Source of the DNA: Rickettsiales bacterium
GTDB lineage: Bacteria > Pseudomonadota > Alphaproteobacteria > Rickettsiales > Anaplasmataceae
Reading direction: 5' to 3'
Length of the DNA stretch: 13,945 nucleotides
Assembly (NCBI GenBank): GCA_031266615.1
Contig: JAISAR010000050.1
Location: 1-13,945 of the forward strand
The notes under the pieces are model-generated. The model made no database searches. It saw only the letters and a program-made list of their open reading frames with translations, and was not told where the DNA came from. The position numbers and the translations under genes are program-made. Shown here piece after piece: positions 5,982 through 13,941 of this stretch; position 1 is the stretch's first letter, and the number at the start of each line of letters is the position of its first letter.

Positions 5982-8357
5982 TCAAGCTTTATGCCGTGAT
6001 TTTTCTGGATCCTCAACGGAAGTTAGGCTTGGATCTGATAATTCCGTATTTACCTTAGTAGGTTTTAACGGATCTATCAGCTTTTCCGGCTTATCGTCTG
6101 GAATTGGAACAGGCCAATCCATGATGCTTTGTGGTCGAATTTCTACCTCTACAACTTCAGCAGGAGTTAGGCTTGGATTTGAAAATTCTGTTCTGACATA
6201 TTTACCTCCTTCATAATATACATCATGGAAATCATCCTTTTTCACATCAGTTTGGACTTCCATTTCTTTAGTTTCTTTTTGATCTGTTGAAGACAACGCA
6301 TCAAGCCCTACATTTTTAGTAGCTTTTTGCTTTAGTTGTTTATTTCTTTCTTGTAATTGCTTTAAAATTTCCTTCAAATCTTCTATTTCTCCTACTCTTT
6401 GTTTTAATTGCTCAGATATAGTTTGCTTATCTCTAGTCAAATTCTGATTTTCTCGTCTTAACCCACTGATTTTTTTGTTTGAGCTTTTATCCACGGCTTG
6501 TGTACTTTGGTCCCGTGTTTTAGGTGCTGTAGCTTCAACTTCTTCTTGCTCTAGTTTGCTCTGCAATTGTCCTAGAGTCTCTTTGACAGATTTTAATTCC
6601 TCTCGTGTGTCTGTTAACACACTTTCCCTCTCCTTAAGCTGTTGTTTAAGCCTATCTATTTCTTCTTGAGACTCTTCTTCTAATTTCCCTTTTTCCTTCA
6701 TTATTTGCTGTATCTGCTTATCCTTTTGCTTCATTTCCTCATCTTTTTTCTCATTTACCTCCTCTATTTCATCTGCAAGTGACTTTCCGCTAGGTTGTTG
6801 AATTGCCTTCTCTAAATCCGCTTTTTCTTTCTGCAAATTCTTTAATTCCTCAGCTAATCTCTTATTCTTTAATTGCTCTTCATTCAACAGATTTTTTGCA
6901 TCAGTTAATTCCTTCTCTTTCCCTGCTAACTGTTTTCCATAATTGTCTTTTAAATCTTTCTCTATTTTCTCTAGATTCTCCTTCAGTGTTGTGTTTTCCG
7001 CTCTTAACTTGTTCAGCTCAGCTTCACTTTGCCTCAAATTTTCCTGGAGTTCTTTATTTGCCCCATTTGTTGATTGGATTTCACTTTCTTGATCTTTTAA
7101 TTGAGATTTTAAATCTGCTATTCTAGCATTTTTATCTTCTTGACTTTGCTCCAGTATGCTTATCTGTTGTTTTAACTGCTCAATATCTTGATTCTTGCTA
7201 TATAATTCTTTCTCACTTTTTTCCAATTTAGTTATAAGCTCTATGATCTCCTTTTGCAAAGCTTGATTTTCCTCGATTAATTTCCCTTCCCTTCTATCAC
7301 TTTCTTCTACTGTCCTTTGATTAAGCTTTTTTAACTCTGCATTTTCTTTCCTAAGGTGCTTGTTTTCTTCCTCTAATTCTTTTATTCTACTCTCTAATTC
7401 CTTTTCTTTATTCTCTAATTCATCTTCTCCCTGTCCGCGCGCTTCTTCAACATTAAACTCACTAACACTAGAGAAAGAACTTCTACGTGAAGAAGGTGTA
7501 GATGTGCTTCTAGGAGAAAAATATCCACTGCTATCTGGCGTAGGTGGTTGTGGTGACTCAGGTGGATTTCGTATAAATGTTTCCTCTTCCTGCATTGGCT
7601 GATTGTCCACATTCTTGCCCATGTCAGTAAAAGCTTGATATAGAGTTTTTCCATTGATAAAAACTTCTTTATTTTGTTCAACTAACTTTAATATTTCATT
7701 TTTTGTCTCATCTAGTAACGGATCTGTAAGCTCCAAATTACCAAATTTCGGCTCATCAATCACTTTTTGTATACCATCAGAACCTACTTCTATAGTCATG
7801 CTGCAATCTATGCTATTGCCTTCAGAATCCTTAGCTTGCCAGTTAATGGTCATCTTACTTGAACCGGAGCCAGTAAAATCATAGTGCCTCTCATTGCCAT
7901 TTTTTTTGCTTGCAGTTATTTGATTATCTCCCCCTAAAGATATGTGATAAACCTCACCCTCACTACTGGCTCTTAAGATATCACTGATTTTTACTGGTTC
8001 TTCTTTATTTTCAAACCTGATGTTGAAATCATTAGCTTTTGTTGAATACACTAAGAAACTTTGATTTAGTAGAGATGATTCAAGTTTGCTATGTATTTCA
8101 TCTTGTGTCTTTTTTACTGATTGCTCGAACTGTTGGAAATCTGCTTCCCATTTTGAGTTTATCTGTTTCCTAACCTCTTCATCTTCGCGTAAAGGACCAA
8201 TAAGGTACCAGATTAATTTTTCTTTTTCTAGTTTCTCTATAGCTTCCTGAAAACTGTTGTAAGATTCAATGACATTTAAAATATCCTTTTTCTTCTGTTC
8301 ATCTACATCTAAACTTTGATTCTTAACTATAAGTACATCTTCGTTTTCCTCTGACAT
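5982..8357 (-). CDS. Large coiled-coil protein, possible secreted effector
   Basis: A 791-residue protein of no family that I recognise. Residues 1-95 are charged and helical; about 100-200 are strand-like, with a Gly/Ser-rich turn region (TGSGSSKMTINWQAKDSEGN). Residues 259-300 form a Pro/Ser/Thr-rich linker (NPPESPQPPTPDSSGYFSPR onward). Residues 303 to about 608 and 629 to 680 are near-continuous coiled coil rich in E, K, Q and L, with breaks at about 521-525 and 608-628. The tail (681-791) is extended and Pro-rich, and holds a short repeat, T-E-F/L-S-N/D-P-S-L-T, at 723-731 and 771-779. No signal peptide or membrane segment is seen. The start at 8357 has a good ribosome binding site (AGGTAAAG) just upstream. 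Coiled coils with Pro/Ser linkers are common in proteins that intracellular bacteria deliver into host cells, but a structural role in the bacterium is equally possible. Confidence 0.75.
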   Translation of the reverse strand: MSEENEDVLIVKNQSLDVDEQKKKDILNVIESYNSFQEAIEKLEKEKLIWYLIGPLREDEEVRKQINSKWEADFQQFEQSVKKTQDEIHSKLESSLLNQSFLVYSTKANDFNIRFENKEEPVKISDILRASSEGEVYHISLGGDNQITASKKNGNERHYDFTGSGSSKMTINWQAKDSEGNSIDCSMTIEVGSDGIQKVIDEPKFGNLELTDPLLDETKNEILKLVEQNKEVFINGKTLYQAFTDMGKNVDNQPMQEEETFIRNPPESPQPPTPDSSGYFSPRSTSTPSSRRSSFSSVSEFNVEEARGQGEDELENKEKELESRIKELEEENKHLRKENAELKKLNQRTVEESDRREGKLIEENQALQKEIIELITKLEKSEKELYSKNQDIEQLKQQISILEQSQEDKNARIADLKSQLKDQESEIQSTNGANKELQENLRQSEAELNKLRAENTTLKENLEKIEKDLKDNYGKQLAGKEKELTDAKNLLNEEQLKNKRLAEELKNLQKEKADLEKAIQQPSGKSLADEIEEVNEKKDEEMKQKDKQIQQIMKEKGKLEEESQEEIDRLKQQLKERESVLTDTREELKSVKETLGQLQSKLEQEEVEATAPKTRDQSTQAVDKSSNKKISGLRRENQNLTRDKQTISEQLKQRVGEIEDLKEILKQLQERNKQLKQKATKNVGLDALSSTDQKETKEMEVQTDVKKDDFHDVYYEGGKYVRTEFSNPSLTPAEVVEVEIRPQSIMDWPVPIPDDKPEKLIDPLKPTKVNTELSDPSLTSVEDPEKSRHKA

Positions 8358-8439
8358 TACTTTACCTCATTTATTAAATAGTATATTTAAATATTAAGAT
8401 TTTTAAGTTAAAAATTAATTAACAGAAGCGTCAATTAAA

Positions 8440-8469
8440 TTGAGTATTTGTGGATTCTCTCTGTATACT
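8440..8469 (+). promoter_or_regulatory. Promoter of the hexose-phosphate mutase gene
   Basis: TTGAGT (8440-8445) and TATACT (8464-8469) are 18 bases apart, placing transcription start near 8476, about 23 bases before the ATG at 8499. On the other strand TTGACG (8429-8434) lies next to it and may serve the divergent coiled-coil gene, although no good -10 box follows. A palindrome TCAATT-A-AATTGA (8431-8443) overlaps both -35 boxes. Confidence 0.5.
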
Positions 8470-8498
8470 AAAAGGTTATTTACTATTTAATAGATAAT

Positions 8499-9845
8499 AT
8501 GGATAATGCTATCATAAGAAAATATGATATTAGAGGTATAGTAGGCAAAGACCTGCAGATCAGTGATGGATATGAGATAGGCAGAAAATTTGGCCAAACC
8601 GTAGCTAATGTTTGTGTAGGCTATGACAGCAGAATAGATTCGCCGAGTATAGAAAAAGAATTAATCAGGGGCCTAATTCTATCTGGAGCAAACGTTACAC
8701 GCGTTGGACTATGCTCTTCACCTATGCTCTACGCTGCAACGCAAATCACGCAGGCAGATCTTGGCATTATGATCACCGCTTCACATAACCCTAGCAAGTA
8801 CAACGGCTTTAAATTTTTCAGCAGTAAGAGAGTTTACTCAGAACAAGAAATAAAGGAAGTTATAAGCAATCCGATTAAGAACAGTACAAAAATTGGCAGC
8901 TCAATTAACATAAATATATATAGTGAGTACATTTGTATATTAAAAAGTGTGCTGAAGAACAACTCTACACAAAAGCTAAAAATAGCCTGGGATTTTGGCA
9001 ATAGCCCAGCAAGTGGAATTGCAAGGTATATTGAAAAGATCTTGCCAGATCATGTACATATCGTAACCAATAACTCTATAGATGGAACATTTCCACTGCA
9101 CGATCCAGATCCCATAGAGGAGAAAAATCTCGTTCAATTGATTGATGTTGTAAAGGAAAATGAATGTGATCTTGGTGTTGCGCTCGATGGTGATGGTGAT
9201 AGGGTGCGCTTAATTGATAATAAAGGCAGTGTTGTTTCCAATGACCATTTATTTATGATTTTTGCGCGTGAAGTATTGGAAGAACACCCAGGAAGCAAAG
9301 TTATTGCTAATATAAAAATGAGCATGAAAGTGCGTGACTTTGTCAGCGGATTAGGAGGGAAAGTAATTACCTGCGCTACTGGACATTCACTAGTTAAGAA
9401 AAAAATGGCAGAGGAAGAGGCAAAATTTGCTGGTGAACTGAGTGGACATTTTTTCTTCTCTGAGCTAGGTTTTGATGACGGATTATATTCTGCCGTTAAA
9501 GCCATTGACGTTTTACTTAAGAAAAATCAAAGTCTATCTGAGGTGATTGAGGATTTACCAAAGCTATATATCACTCATGAAGTGAAAGTTGTAGTTAAAG
9601 ATGAGGAAAAATTCCAAATAATTGAGTCAATAAAGAAAACACTAGAGCAACAAAACATCGCATTCTCAGAGCTTGATGGCATTAAAGTAACCAACAAAGA
9701 TAATAAAGGTTGGTGGCTTCTCAGAGTGTCAAATACACAAAACTGCATTACAGCAAGATGCGAAGGAGAAACCTTAAAAGATTTTGAACTGACTAAAAAG
9801 GTCTTGTTTTATTACATTGATGGTATCCGCTCAATGGAGTGGTAA
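8499..9845 (+). CDS. Phosphomannomutase/phosphoglucomutase
   Basis: A 448-residue cytosolic enzyme of the alpha-D-phosphohexomutase superfamily, close to the usual ~460 residues. It interconverts sugar 1-phosphates and 6-phosphates by way of a phosphoserine. All four family signatures are present: the phosphoserine loop TASHNP at 93-98 (Ser95); the magnesium loop DGDGDR at 230-235; the sugar-specificity loop GELSGH at 312-317, whose form fits dual mannose/glucose specificity (ManB/AlgC type); and the C-terminal phosphate-binding loop RVSNTQ at 409-414. The N-terminal KYDIRGIVG is also typical. The start ATG at 8499 agrees with a promoter at 8440-8469. It converges on the type I secretion gene with only 33 bases between them. 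Glucose versus mannose preference cannot be decided from sequence alone, so no gene symbol is given. Confidence 0.93.
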   Translation: MDNAIIRKYDIRGIVGKDLQISDGYEIGRKFGQTVANVCVGYDSRIDSPSIEKELIRGLILSGANVTRVGLCSSPMLYAATQITQADLGIMITASHNPSKYNGFKFFSSKRVYSEQEIKEVISNPIKNSTKIGSSININIYSEYICILKSVLKNNSTQKLKIAWDFGNSPASGIARYIEKILPDHVHIVTNNSIDGTFPLHDPDPIEEKNLVQLIDVVKENECDLGVALDGDGDRVRLIDNKGSVVSNDHLFMIFAREVLEEHPGSKVIANIKMSMKVRDFVSGLGGKVITCATGHSLVKKKMAEEEAKFAGELSGHFFFSELGFDDGLYSAVKAIDVLLKKNQSLSEVIEDLPKLYITHEVKVVVKDEEKFQIIESIKKTLEQQNIAFSELDGIKVTNKDNKGWWLLRVSNTQNCITARCEGETLKDFELTKKVLFYYIDGIRSMEW

Positions 9846-9878
9846 AATTAGGTGGACAAGGTAATATAAAAAGAACAA

Positions 9879-11621
9879 CTAACCACTTGCTGAAGAACAT
9901 TCACCTCCTGCGGTATTTGATGATGGAGCAACCAATTTGCTTAAAATCTCATCTCTCGGTCCCATAGCATAAATGACGCCATCTGACATGAGAACTACCT
10001 TATCAACCACGGATAGTAACGGTAGTTTGTGAGTTATGATAATAGTTGTGGTATTTTGCTTTCTTGCAACGTTGATTGCATTAATTAAACATGCCTCTCC
10101 ACTACTGTCTAGGTTGGCATTTGGCTCATCAAGTACCAAAAGCTTTGTGTTTCCATAAAAAGCTCTTGCAAGGCCAAGCAGTTGTCTCTGCCCACCAGAA
10201 AGTGTTACTCCAAAACCCCCTATCGTTGTATCATATCCATTTGGTAAACTCAGTATTAATTCATGTATTCCTGCAATTTTTGCTGCTTTGATTATTTCTT
10301 CAGGATTTGGGTCTGGTCTCATGCGAGCGATGTTGGCTTTGACACTAGTGTTAAATAGTTCAATATCTTGAGGTAAGTAACCAACATAATTACCAAAATT
10401 TTCTCGATTCCAAGTGTATACATCAGCGCCATCTAGCCTTACTACACCAGATATGGGTTTCCATACACCAACAGTTAGCTTTGCAATGGTTGATTTACCA
10501 GAAGCACTTGCACCAATAACACCAACCACATCTCCTGGCTCTATTACAAATGATATCCCTTTTACTGTTGGTTTGTTGCTCCCATAAGGAGTAAAAAATA
10601 CTCTATCAAATTCCAGTCTTCCTTCGGGTTCTGGTAGAGCCATAGTTTGTTCTCTTTTTGGTGATGTTAGTATAAGTCTTTGCAGCCTTCCATATGACAT
10701 TCTGGCTTGATTTAGAAATTTCCAAGTATGAACTGCTGCATCAAATGGAGCCAATACTCTACCCATTAAAATTGAGGCAGCAATGATGCTACCGGCAGTC
10801 TTATGGGCTGTAATTGCAAGTAGTGCACCTGTTCCGATCACTGATATTTGTAGAGTTGAGCGCAGAAACTTAGTGATTCCAGTAATTACATTAGAACGAT
10901 TTTGTGCTTTGACTTGCATCGCGCGGTTTTGATCGTTTCGTTTGCACCAATCAGAAACTATGAATTCCGACATACCCATAGCTTCAACCACTTCTGCATT
11001 CCTTGTTGCAACATCTATGGCATTGATATTCCGTATAGTTTCTTCGTTGGTTTCTTGCAATATGCGTTTAGTGGCAAGTTCATTCCATATTGCCATAGAA
11101 ACTAATATAACGATTCCAGCAACAGCTATAAACCCCGTAGAGGTATGTATCATAAAGATCACAACAAGGTAAATTAATGACCATGGGGTATCAAACAGTG
11201 AGAATATGCCATTTCCTGTAATAAAGCTCTTTATCACTCCAAGATCTCGTATTGCTTCACCACTGGAAGTTGAGCTCTGCACTGATGTCAGCCTGATTGA
11301 TCTTACTATCAGATCTGGTGTTGCGGCTTTGTCGATCCAGTCACCTATCTTTGCCATAGCTAGATATCGACAGGTTTCGAGCATTGCAGAACACGCAAAC
11401 GCGAATAAAGTGATGATTGTCAGCATAACTAGCGTCGATACGCTTTCACTCGATATCACCCGATCAAGCACCTGAGAGGTATAAAGTGGTAGGAATAACA
11501 TTAACAAGTTGATTCCTGAACTAAACCAAAAAATGAACCAAAATGCACTTTTACACTTCTCCAGGCAGGTGTATAGCGTACTTTGCTTCAATTCCTTTTT
11601 TATCGATGGCGTGATTTCCAC
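9879..11621 (-). CDS. Type I secretion ABC transporter, permease/ATPase (PrtD-like)
   Basis: A 580-residue half-transporter with a fused membrane domain (about residues 25-315, some six membrane segments) and nucleotide-binding domain (about 335-560). This matches inner-membrane ATPases of type I protein secretion (PrtD/HlyB/AprD type), which work with a periplasmic adaptor and TolC. ATPase motifs are complete: Walker A GASASGKS at 370-377; Q-loop glutamine at 418 in YLPQDIELFN; signature LSGGQ at 474-478; Walker B LLVLDEP at 494-500; switch histidine at 531. The absence of an N-terminal C39 peptidase-like domain and the DTPWSLIYL motif (144-152) favour the PrtD group. Start is GTG at 11621, preceded by a good ribosome binding site (AAGGAAG); the next in-frame ATG is residue 41, too far in. 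No adaptor gene or exported substrate lies nearby. Confidence 0.92.
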   Translation of the reverse strand: MEITPSIKKELKQSTLYTCLEKCKSAFWFIFWFSSGINLLMLFLPLYTSQVLDRVISSESVSTLVMLTIITLFAFACSAMLETCRYLAMAKIGDWIDKAATPDLIVRSIRLTSVQSSTSSGEAIRDLGVIKSFITGNGIFSLFDTPWSLIYLVVIFMIHTSTGFIAVAGIVILVSMAIWNELATKRILQETNEETIRNINAIDVATRNAEVVEAMGMSEFIVSDWCKRNDQNRAMQVKAQNRSNVITGITKFLRSTLQISVIGTGALLAITAHKTAGSIIAASILMGRVLAPFDAAVHTWKFLNQARMSYGRLQRLILTSPKREQTMALPEPEGRLEFDRVFFTPYGSNKPTVKGISFVIEPGDVVGVIGASASGKSTIAKLTVGVWKPISGVVRLDGADVYTWNRENFGNYVGYLPQDIELFNTSVKANIARMRPDPNPEEIIKAAKIAGIHELILSLPNGYDTTIGGFGVTLSGGQRQLLGLARAFYGNTKLLVLDEPNANLDSSGEACLINAINVARKQNTTTIIITHKLPLLSVVDKVVLMSDGVIYAMGPRDEILSKLVAPSSNTAGGECSSASG

Positions 11622-11787
11622 AATCTTCCTTTTAACTTGATTACATGCACCATATACAATTTTTATTGCAAAAATATTAACAGCAGCTACTAACTTTAAG
11701 TTGATATAATAAAATATTAATATACACGAATAGAAAATATAAACAATGGCAAAAAGACATAGCTGCCTAATTCAGAATGAAGAGTCC
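11622..11787. other. Intergenic region between tsaD and the secretion gene
   Basis: 166 AT-rich bases between tsaD and the downstream gene on the same strand. It must hold the start signals of the secretion gene, including AAGGAAG near 11623-11629 on the minus strand. A confident promoter or terminator is not visible. Confidence 0.5.
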
Positions 11788-12795
11788 TTAATAGCTTTCC
11801 AATTCCCACTTTGGCCTTGGTGCAAAATTGAGAGAATCCATATAACTCTTCTGTAATTTTTCGATGCCTGTCCACCCAACCATTACTGCATTGTCTGTAC
11901 ATAGGTTGCTTGGAGGAAAAAATACGTTCAAGTTTATGTGTTTCTTTAATTTTTCTCTCAGGAAATTATTTGCTGCAACCCCGCCAGTAATTACAAAATC
12001 ATTGATTTTGATATTTAAAGATGCAGCCATAATAACCGCATTTTTGACTCTATCGAGTAGTATATCGCTAATACACTCTTGAAATGAAGCGCATACATCA
12101 CACACGTCTTGCTCGCTCATTTCAAGTTCTTGCACTAAGTTTTTTACTGCTGTTTTGATTCCAGAAAACGAAAGATCACATCCAGGACGTTTCCTCATCG
12201 CCCTCGGAAGTTTAAATCTTGTGCCATCACCTTTTTTAGCTAATCTTTCAATTAGTGGACCTCCAGGGTAGCTTAAACCCAGCATCTTAGCGACTTTATC
12301 AAACGCTTCACCCAACGAATCGTCCAGCGTTTCTCCAAGTTTAATATATTTGCCCACATCCTGTGCAATTAAAAATTGGCAATGACCGCCTGATATTAAT
12401 AGGACTAAAAACGGAAATTTGACTTCATATAGTAGCCTAATAACCAGCGCATGTGCTTCCAAATGATTAACTGCAATAAATGGCTTTTGTGCTGCATGTG
12501 CAATTGCTTTGGCCATCATTGTGCCAACTATTAATCCACCTATGAGCCCTGGTCCTGATGTTGCTGCAATTGCATCCAGGTCACAAAAATTAAGGTTAGA
12601 TTTCTCTATAGCGCTTTTTATTAGACCGCTCAAATGCTCCATATGAGCACGTGACGCTATTTCAGGGATCACCCCACCGCGTTTTTTGTGTTCTGTTTGA
12701 GAAAGAATCTCGTGGGCAAGAACTTGCTTATCACTATTTACAATTGCCGCTGCAGTTTCATCGCAGCTTGTTTCAACAGCTAAGATAGTTTTCAC
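11788..12795 (-). CDS. tsaD: tRNA N6-threonylcarbamoyladenosine synthase subunit TsaD
   Basis: A 335-residue protein of the Kae1/TsaD/Gcp family at normal length. With TsaB and TsaE it transfers the threonylcarbamoyl group made by TsaC to A37 of tRNAs that read ANN codons. Visible signatures: N-terminal ETSCDET (8-14); SRAHMEHL (48-55); SGPGLIGGLIVG (80-91); the metal-binding HLEAH (111-115); SGGH (135-138); DDSLGEAFDKVAKMLGL (158-174); and the C-terminal GGVAANNFLR. The start is GTG at 12795; an ATG two bases further upstream is out of frame and stops at once. TATAAT is present on the minus strand at 12814-12819 without a clear -35 box. Gene order (putative protease, tsaD, type I exporter) does not imply a shared pathway. 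Confidence 0.96.
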   Translation of the reverse strand: MKTILAVETSCDETAAAIVNSDKQVLAHEILSQTEHKKRGGVIPEIASRAHMEHLSGLIKSAIEKSNLNFCDLDAIAATSGPGLIGGLIVGTMMAKAIAHAAQKPFIAVNHLEAHALVIRLLYEVKFPFLVLLISGGHCQFLIAQDVGKYIKLGETLDDSLGEAFDKVAKMLGLSYPGGPLIERLAKKGDGTRFKLPRAMRKRPGCDLSFSGIKTAVKNLVQELEMSEQDVCDVCASFQECISDILLDRVKNAVIMAASLNIKINDFVITGGVAANNFLREKLKKHINLNVFFPPSNLCTDNAVMVGWTGIEKLQKSYMDSLNFAPRPKWELESY

Positions 12796-12866
12796 ATATA
12801 TTCGAGCACTTTAATTATAAAAACTATACTCTAAAATGCCGTGAAAGTTAACTGTATTCTGCTAAG

Positions 12867-13604
12867 TTAATCATCATCTCCAAAGATAGAACTAATTTTT
12901 TTGCTCCCAGGAGAAAATTTACCAGTCCAGTTACTCTTCACCTTGGTCACGTCTTGAATGGCAGTTTTATTGCTGTATTCCTTTATTTCCTTATCTATTC
13001 TGTCCATTATTTGTGGGTCTAGGCAGTTCTTTTTCCATTGATTGGTAGCAAGGAATACCCTGTTTAAATCCTGAGTGCGAATTAAGTACTCTTTATCTTT
13101 AGGGTAAACCTCTTGCGCCCAAGCAAATAGCTCAAAATAGCGTGCAAATAATTCCGATGCGCGTGATTTTGCAGTCTGATAAGCTTGTATCTCCTTAAAT
13201 ATAACTTGACCGATAATTCTCTGTACAAGAACATTTGCTTGCTTTAGGTTCTGCTCAATATCCTGATAGACTTTATGGAGAAACTCCTGCTCTAGCTTCA
13301 GGTTCAGCTCATTTTCAACCATATGTGAAAGCTCATGTACTATAATGTACGGATTTGACCTTCTCAGCACAACAACGTACCTGTTTGCACTGGAAGATTG
13401 AATTGTCTTACACACCCCTTCTTCCATATCCACTAATCCCTCTCGATATATTTCAAACGAGAGCCTATTTTGCTTTATTAGTGATAAAGTAAGATTTAGT
13501 GTGTTCCTAAACTTCTCAAATTGGTAGAGATACTCTATATACTGTGTGGTATTCTCACTATTCCCCACTTTAGTAGCTTGCCTTATTAAGTTCCTAATTA
13601 GCAT
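12867..13604 (-). CDS. Putative zinc metalloprotease with HELSH motif, unrecognised family
   Basis: A 245-residue protein of no family that I can name. Its main feature is IIVHELSHMVENEL (residues 87-100): H90-E91-x-x-H94 is the zinc-binding and catalytic signature of zincin proteases, preceded by the usual hydrophobic residues. A second conserved-looking helix, ASELFARYFELFAW (149-162), has an E-x-F-A pattern 57 residues beyond the second histidine's motif start, like the third zinc ligand helix of gluzincins of the lethal-factor type; E151 is the candidate ligand. The rest is helical and basic, with a polar tail ending SIFGDDD. No signal peptide or membrane segment is seen, so it acts in the cytosol or leaves by a non-Sec route. 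A stop codon lies two codons before the ATG at 13604, which fixes the frame start. A plausible promoter lies at 13632-13659. Confidence 0.7.
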   Translation of the reverse strand: MLIRNLIRQATKVGNSENTTQYIEYLYQFEKFRNTLNLTLSLIKQNRLSFEIYREGLVDMEEGVCKTIQSSSANRYVVVLRRSNPYIIVHELSHMVENELNLKLEQEFLHKVYQDIEQNLKQANVLVQRIIGQVIFKEIQAYQTAKSRASELFARYFELFAWAQEVYPKDKEYLIRTQDLNRVFLATNQWKKNCLDPQIMDRIDKEIKEYSNKTAIQDVTKVKSNWTGKFSPGSKKISSIFGDDD

Positions 13605-13760
13605 ACTTTGTTACTATAGCGATATTTCTGCTTTATACTCGGAAATTGACCCATTACAAAGTGTTTTTAGGGAGCTTCATTGTATATATAGCCAATACCA
13701 AATCATGCACTACACGAGCATAAGTCTACAAGAAGGATATCACGCAAGCAGCTAACGTAA
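13605..13760. other. Upstream region of the putative protease
   Basis: AT-rich sequence between the protease gene and the second dispersed element. Apart from the promoter at 13632-13659 nothing is recognised. A plus-strand open frame through it has no start signals or recognisable domain. Confidence 0.5.
13632..13659 (-). promoter_or_regulatory. Possible promoter of the putative protease
   Basis: On the minus strand TTGTAA (13654-13659) and TATAAA (13632-13637) are separated by 16 bases, placing transcription start near 13625, about 20 bases before the ATG at 13604. Confidence 0.4.
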
Positions 13761-13775
13761 AAACAAAAAAACTAC

Positions 13776-13804
13776 TTGACAAGTTCCTCCAGTTCCCTTA
13801 TTAT
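13776..13804 (+). promoter_or_regulatory. Near-consensus promoter in repeat copy 2
   Basis: TTGACA (13776-13781) and TATTAT (13799-13804) are 17 bases apart, the same geometry as copy 1 (TTGACA, 17 bases, TATCAT). Transcription would start near 13811 and run into the rest of the element. Confidence 0.6.
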
Positions 13805-13922
13805 GGTAGTGGGGCTATTCATTTAGCTTCAATCTGTGCAGATTAAACGACGAAAGTATCACGGTTGGCGTCTTATGTTTAATTTTTTGCACTATGTGCA
13901 CCTCATGTCTTTATTAATTTCA

Positions 13923-13941
13923 CCTAGATTTCTAGGTTTTT
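13923..13941 (+). terminator. Possible intrinsic terminator in repeat copy 2
   Basis: CCTAG (13923-13927) pairs with CTAGG (13932-13936) across a four-base loop, directly followed by five T. This has the form of a rho-independent terminator and would end a transcript of about 130 bases from the promoter in the same element. The stem is short. In copy 1 this stem is absent and a weaker AAACT/GGTTT pairing (5255-5267) occupies the place. Confidence 0.5.

Noticed and set aside
7360..7681. Open frames opposite to or overlapping the coiled-coil gene
   Set aside because: They are Ser/Leu-rich mirror frames of the biased Glu/Lys coding sequence and carry no signals of their own.
13546..13755. 69-codon plus-strand open frame over the start of the putative protease
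   Set aside because: It overlaps the beginning of the better-supported minus-strand gene and its promoter, with no start signal or known domain.
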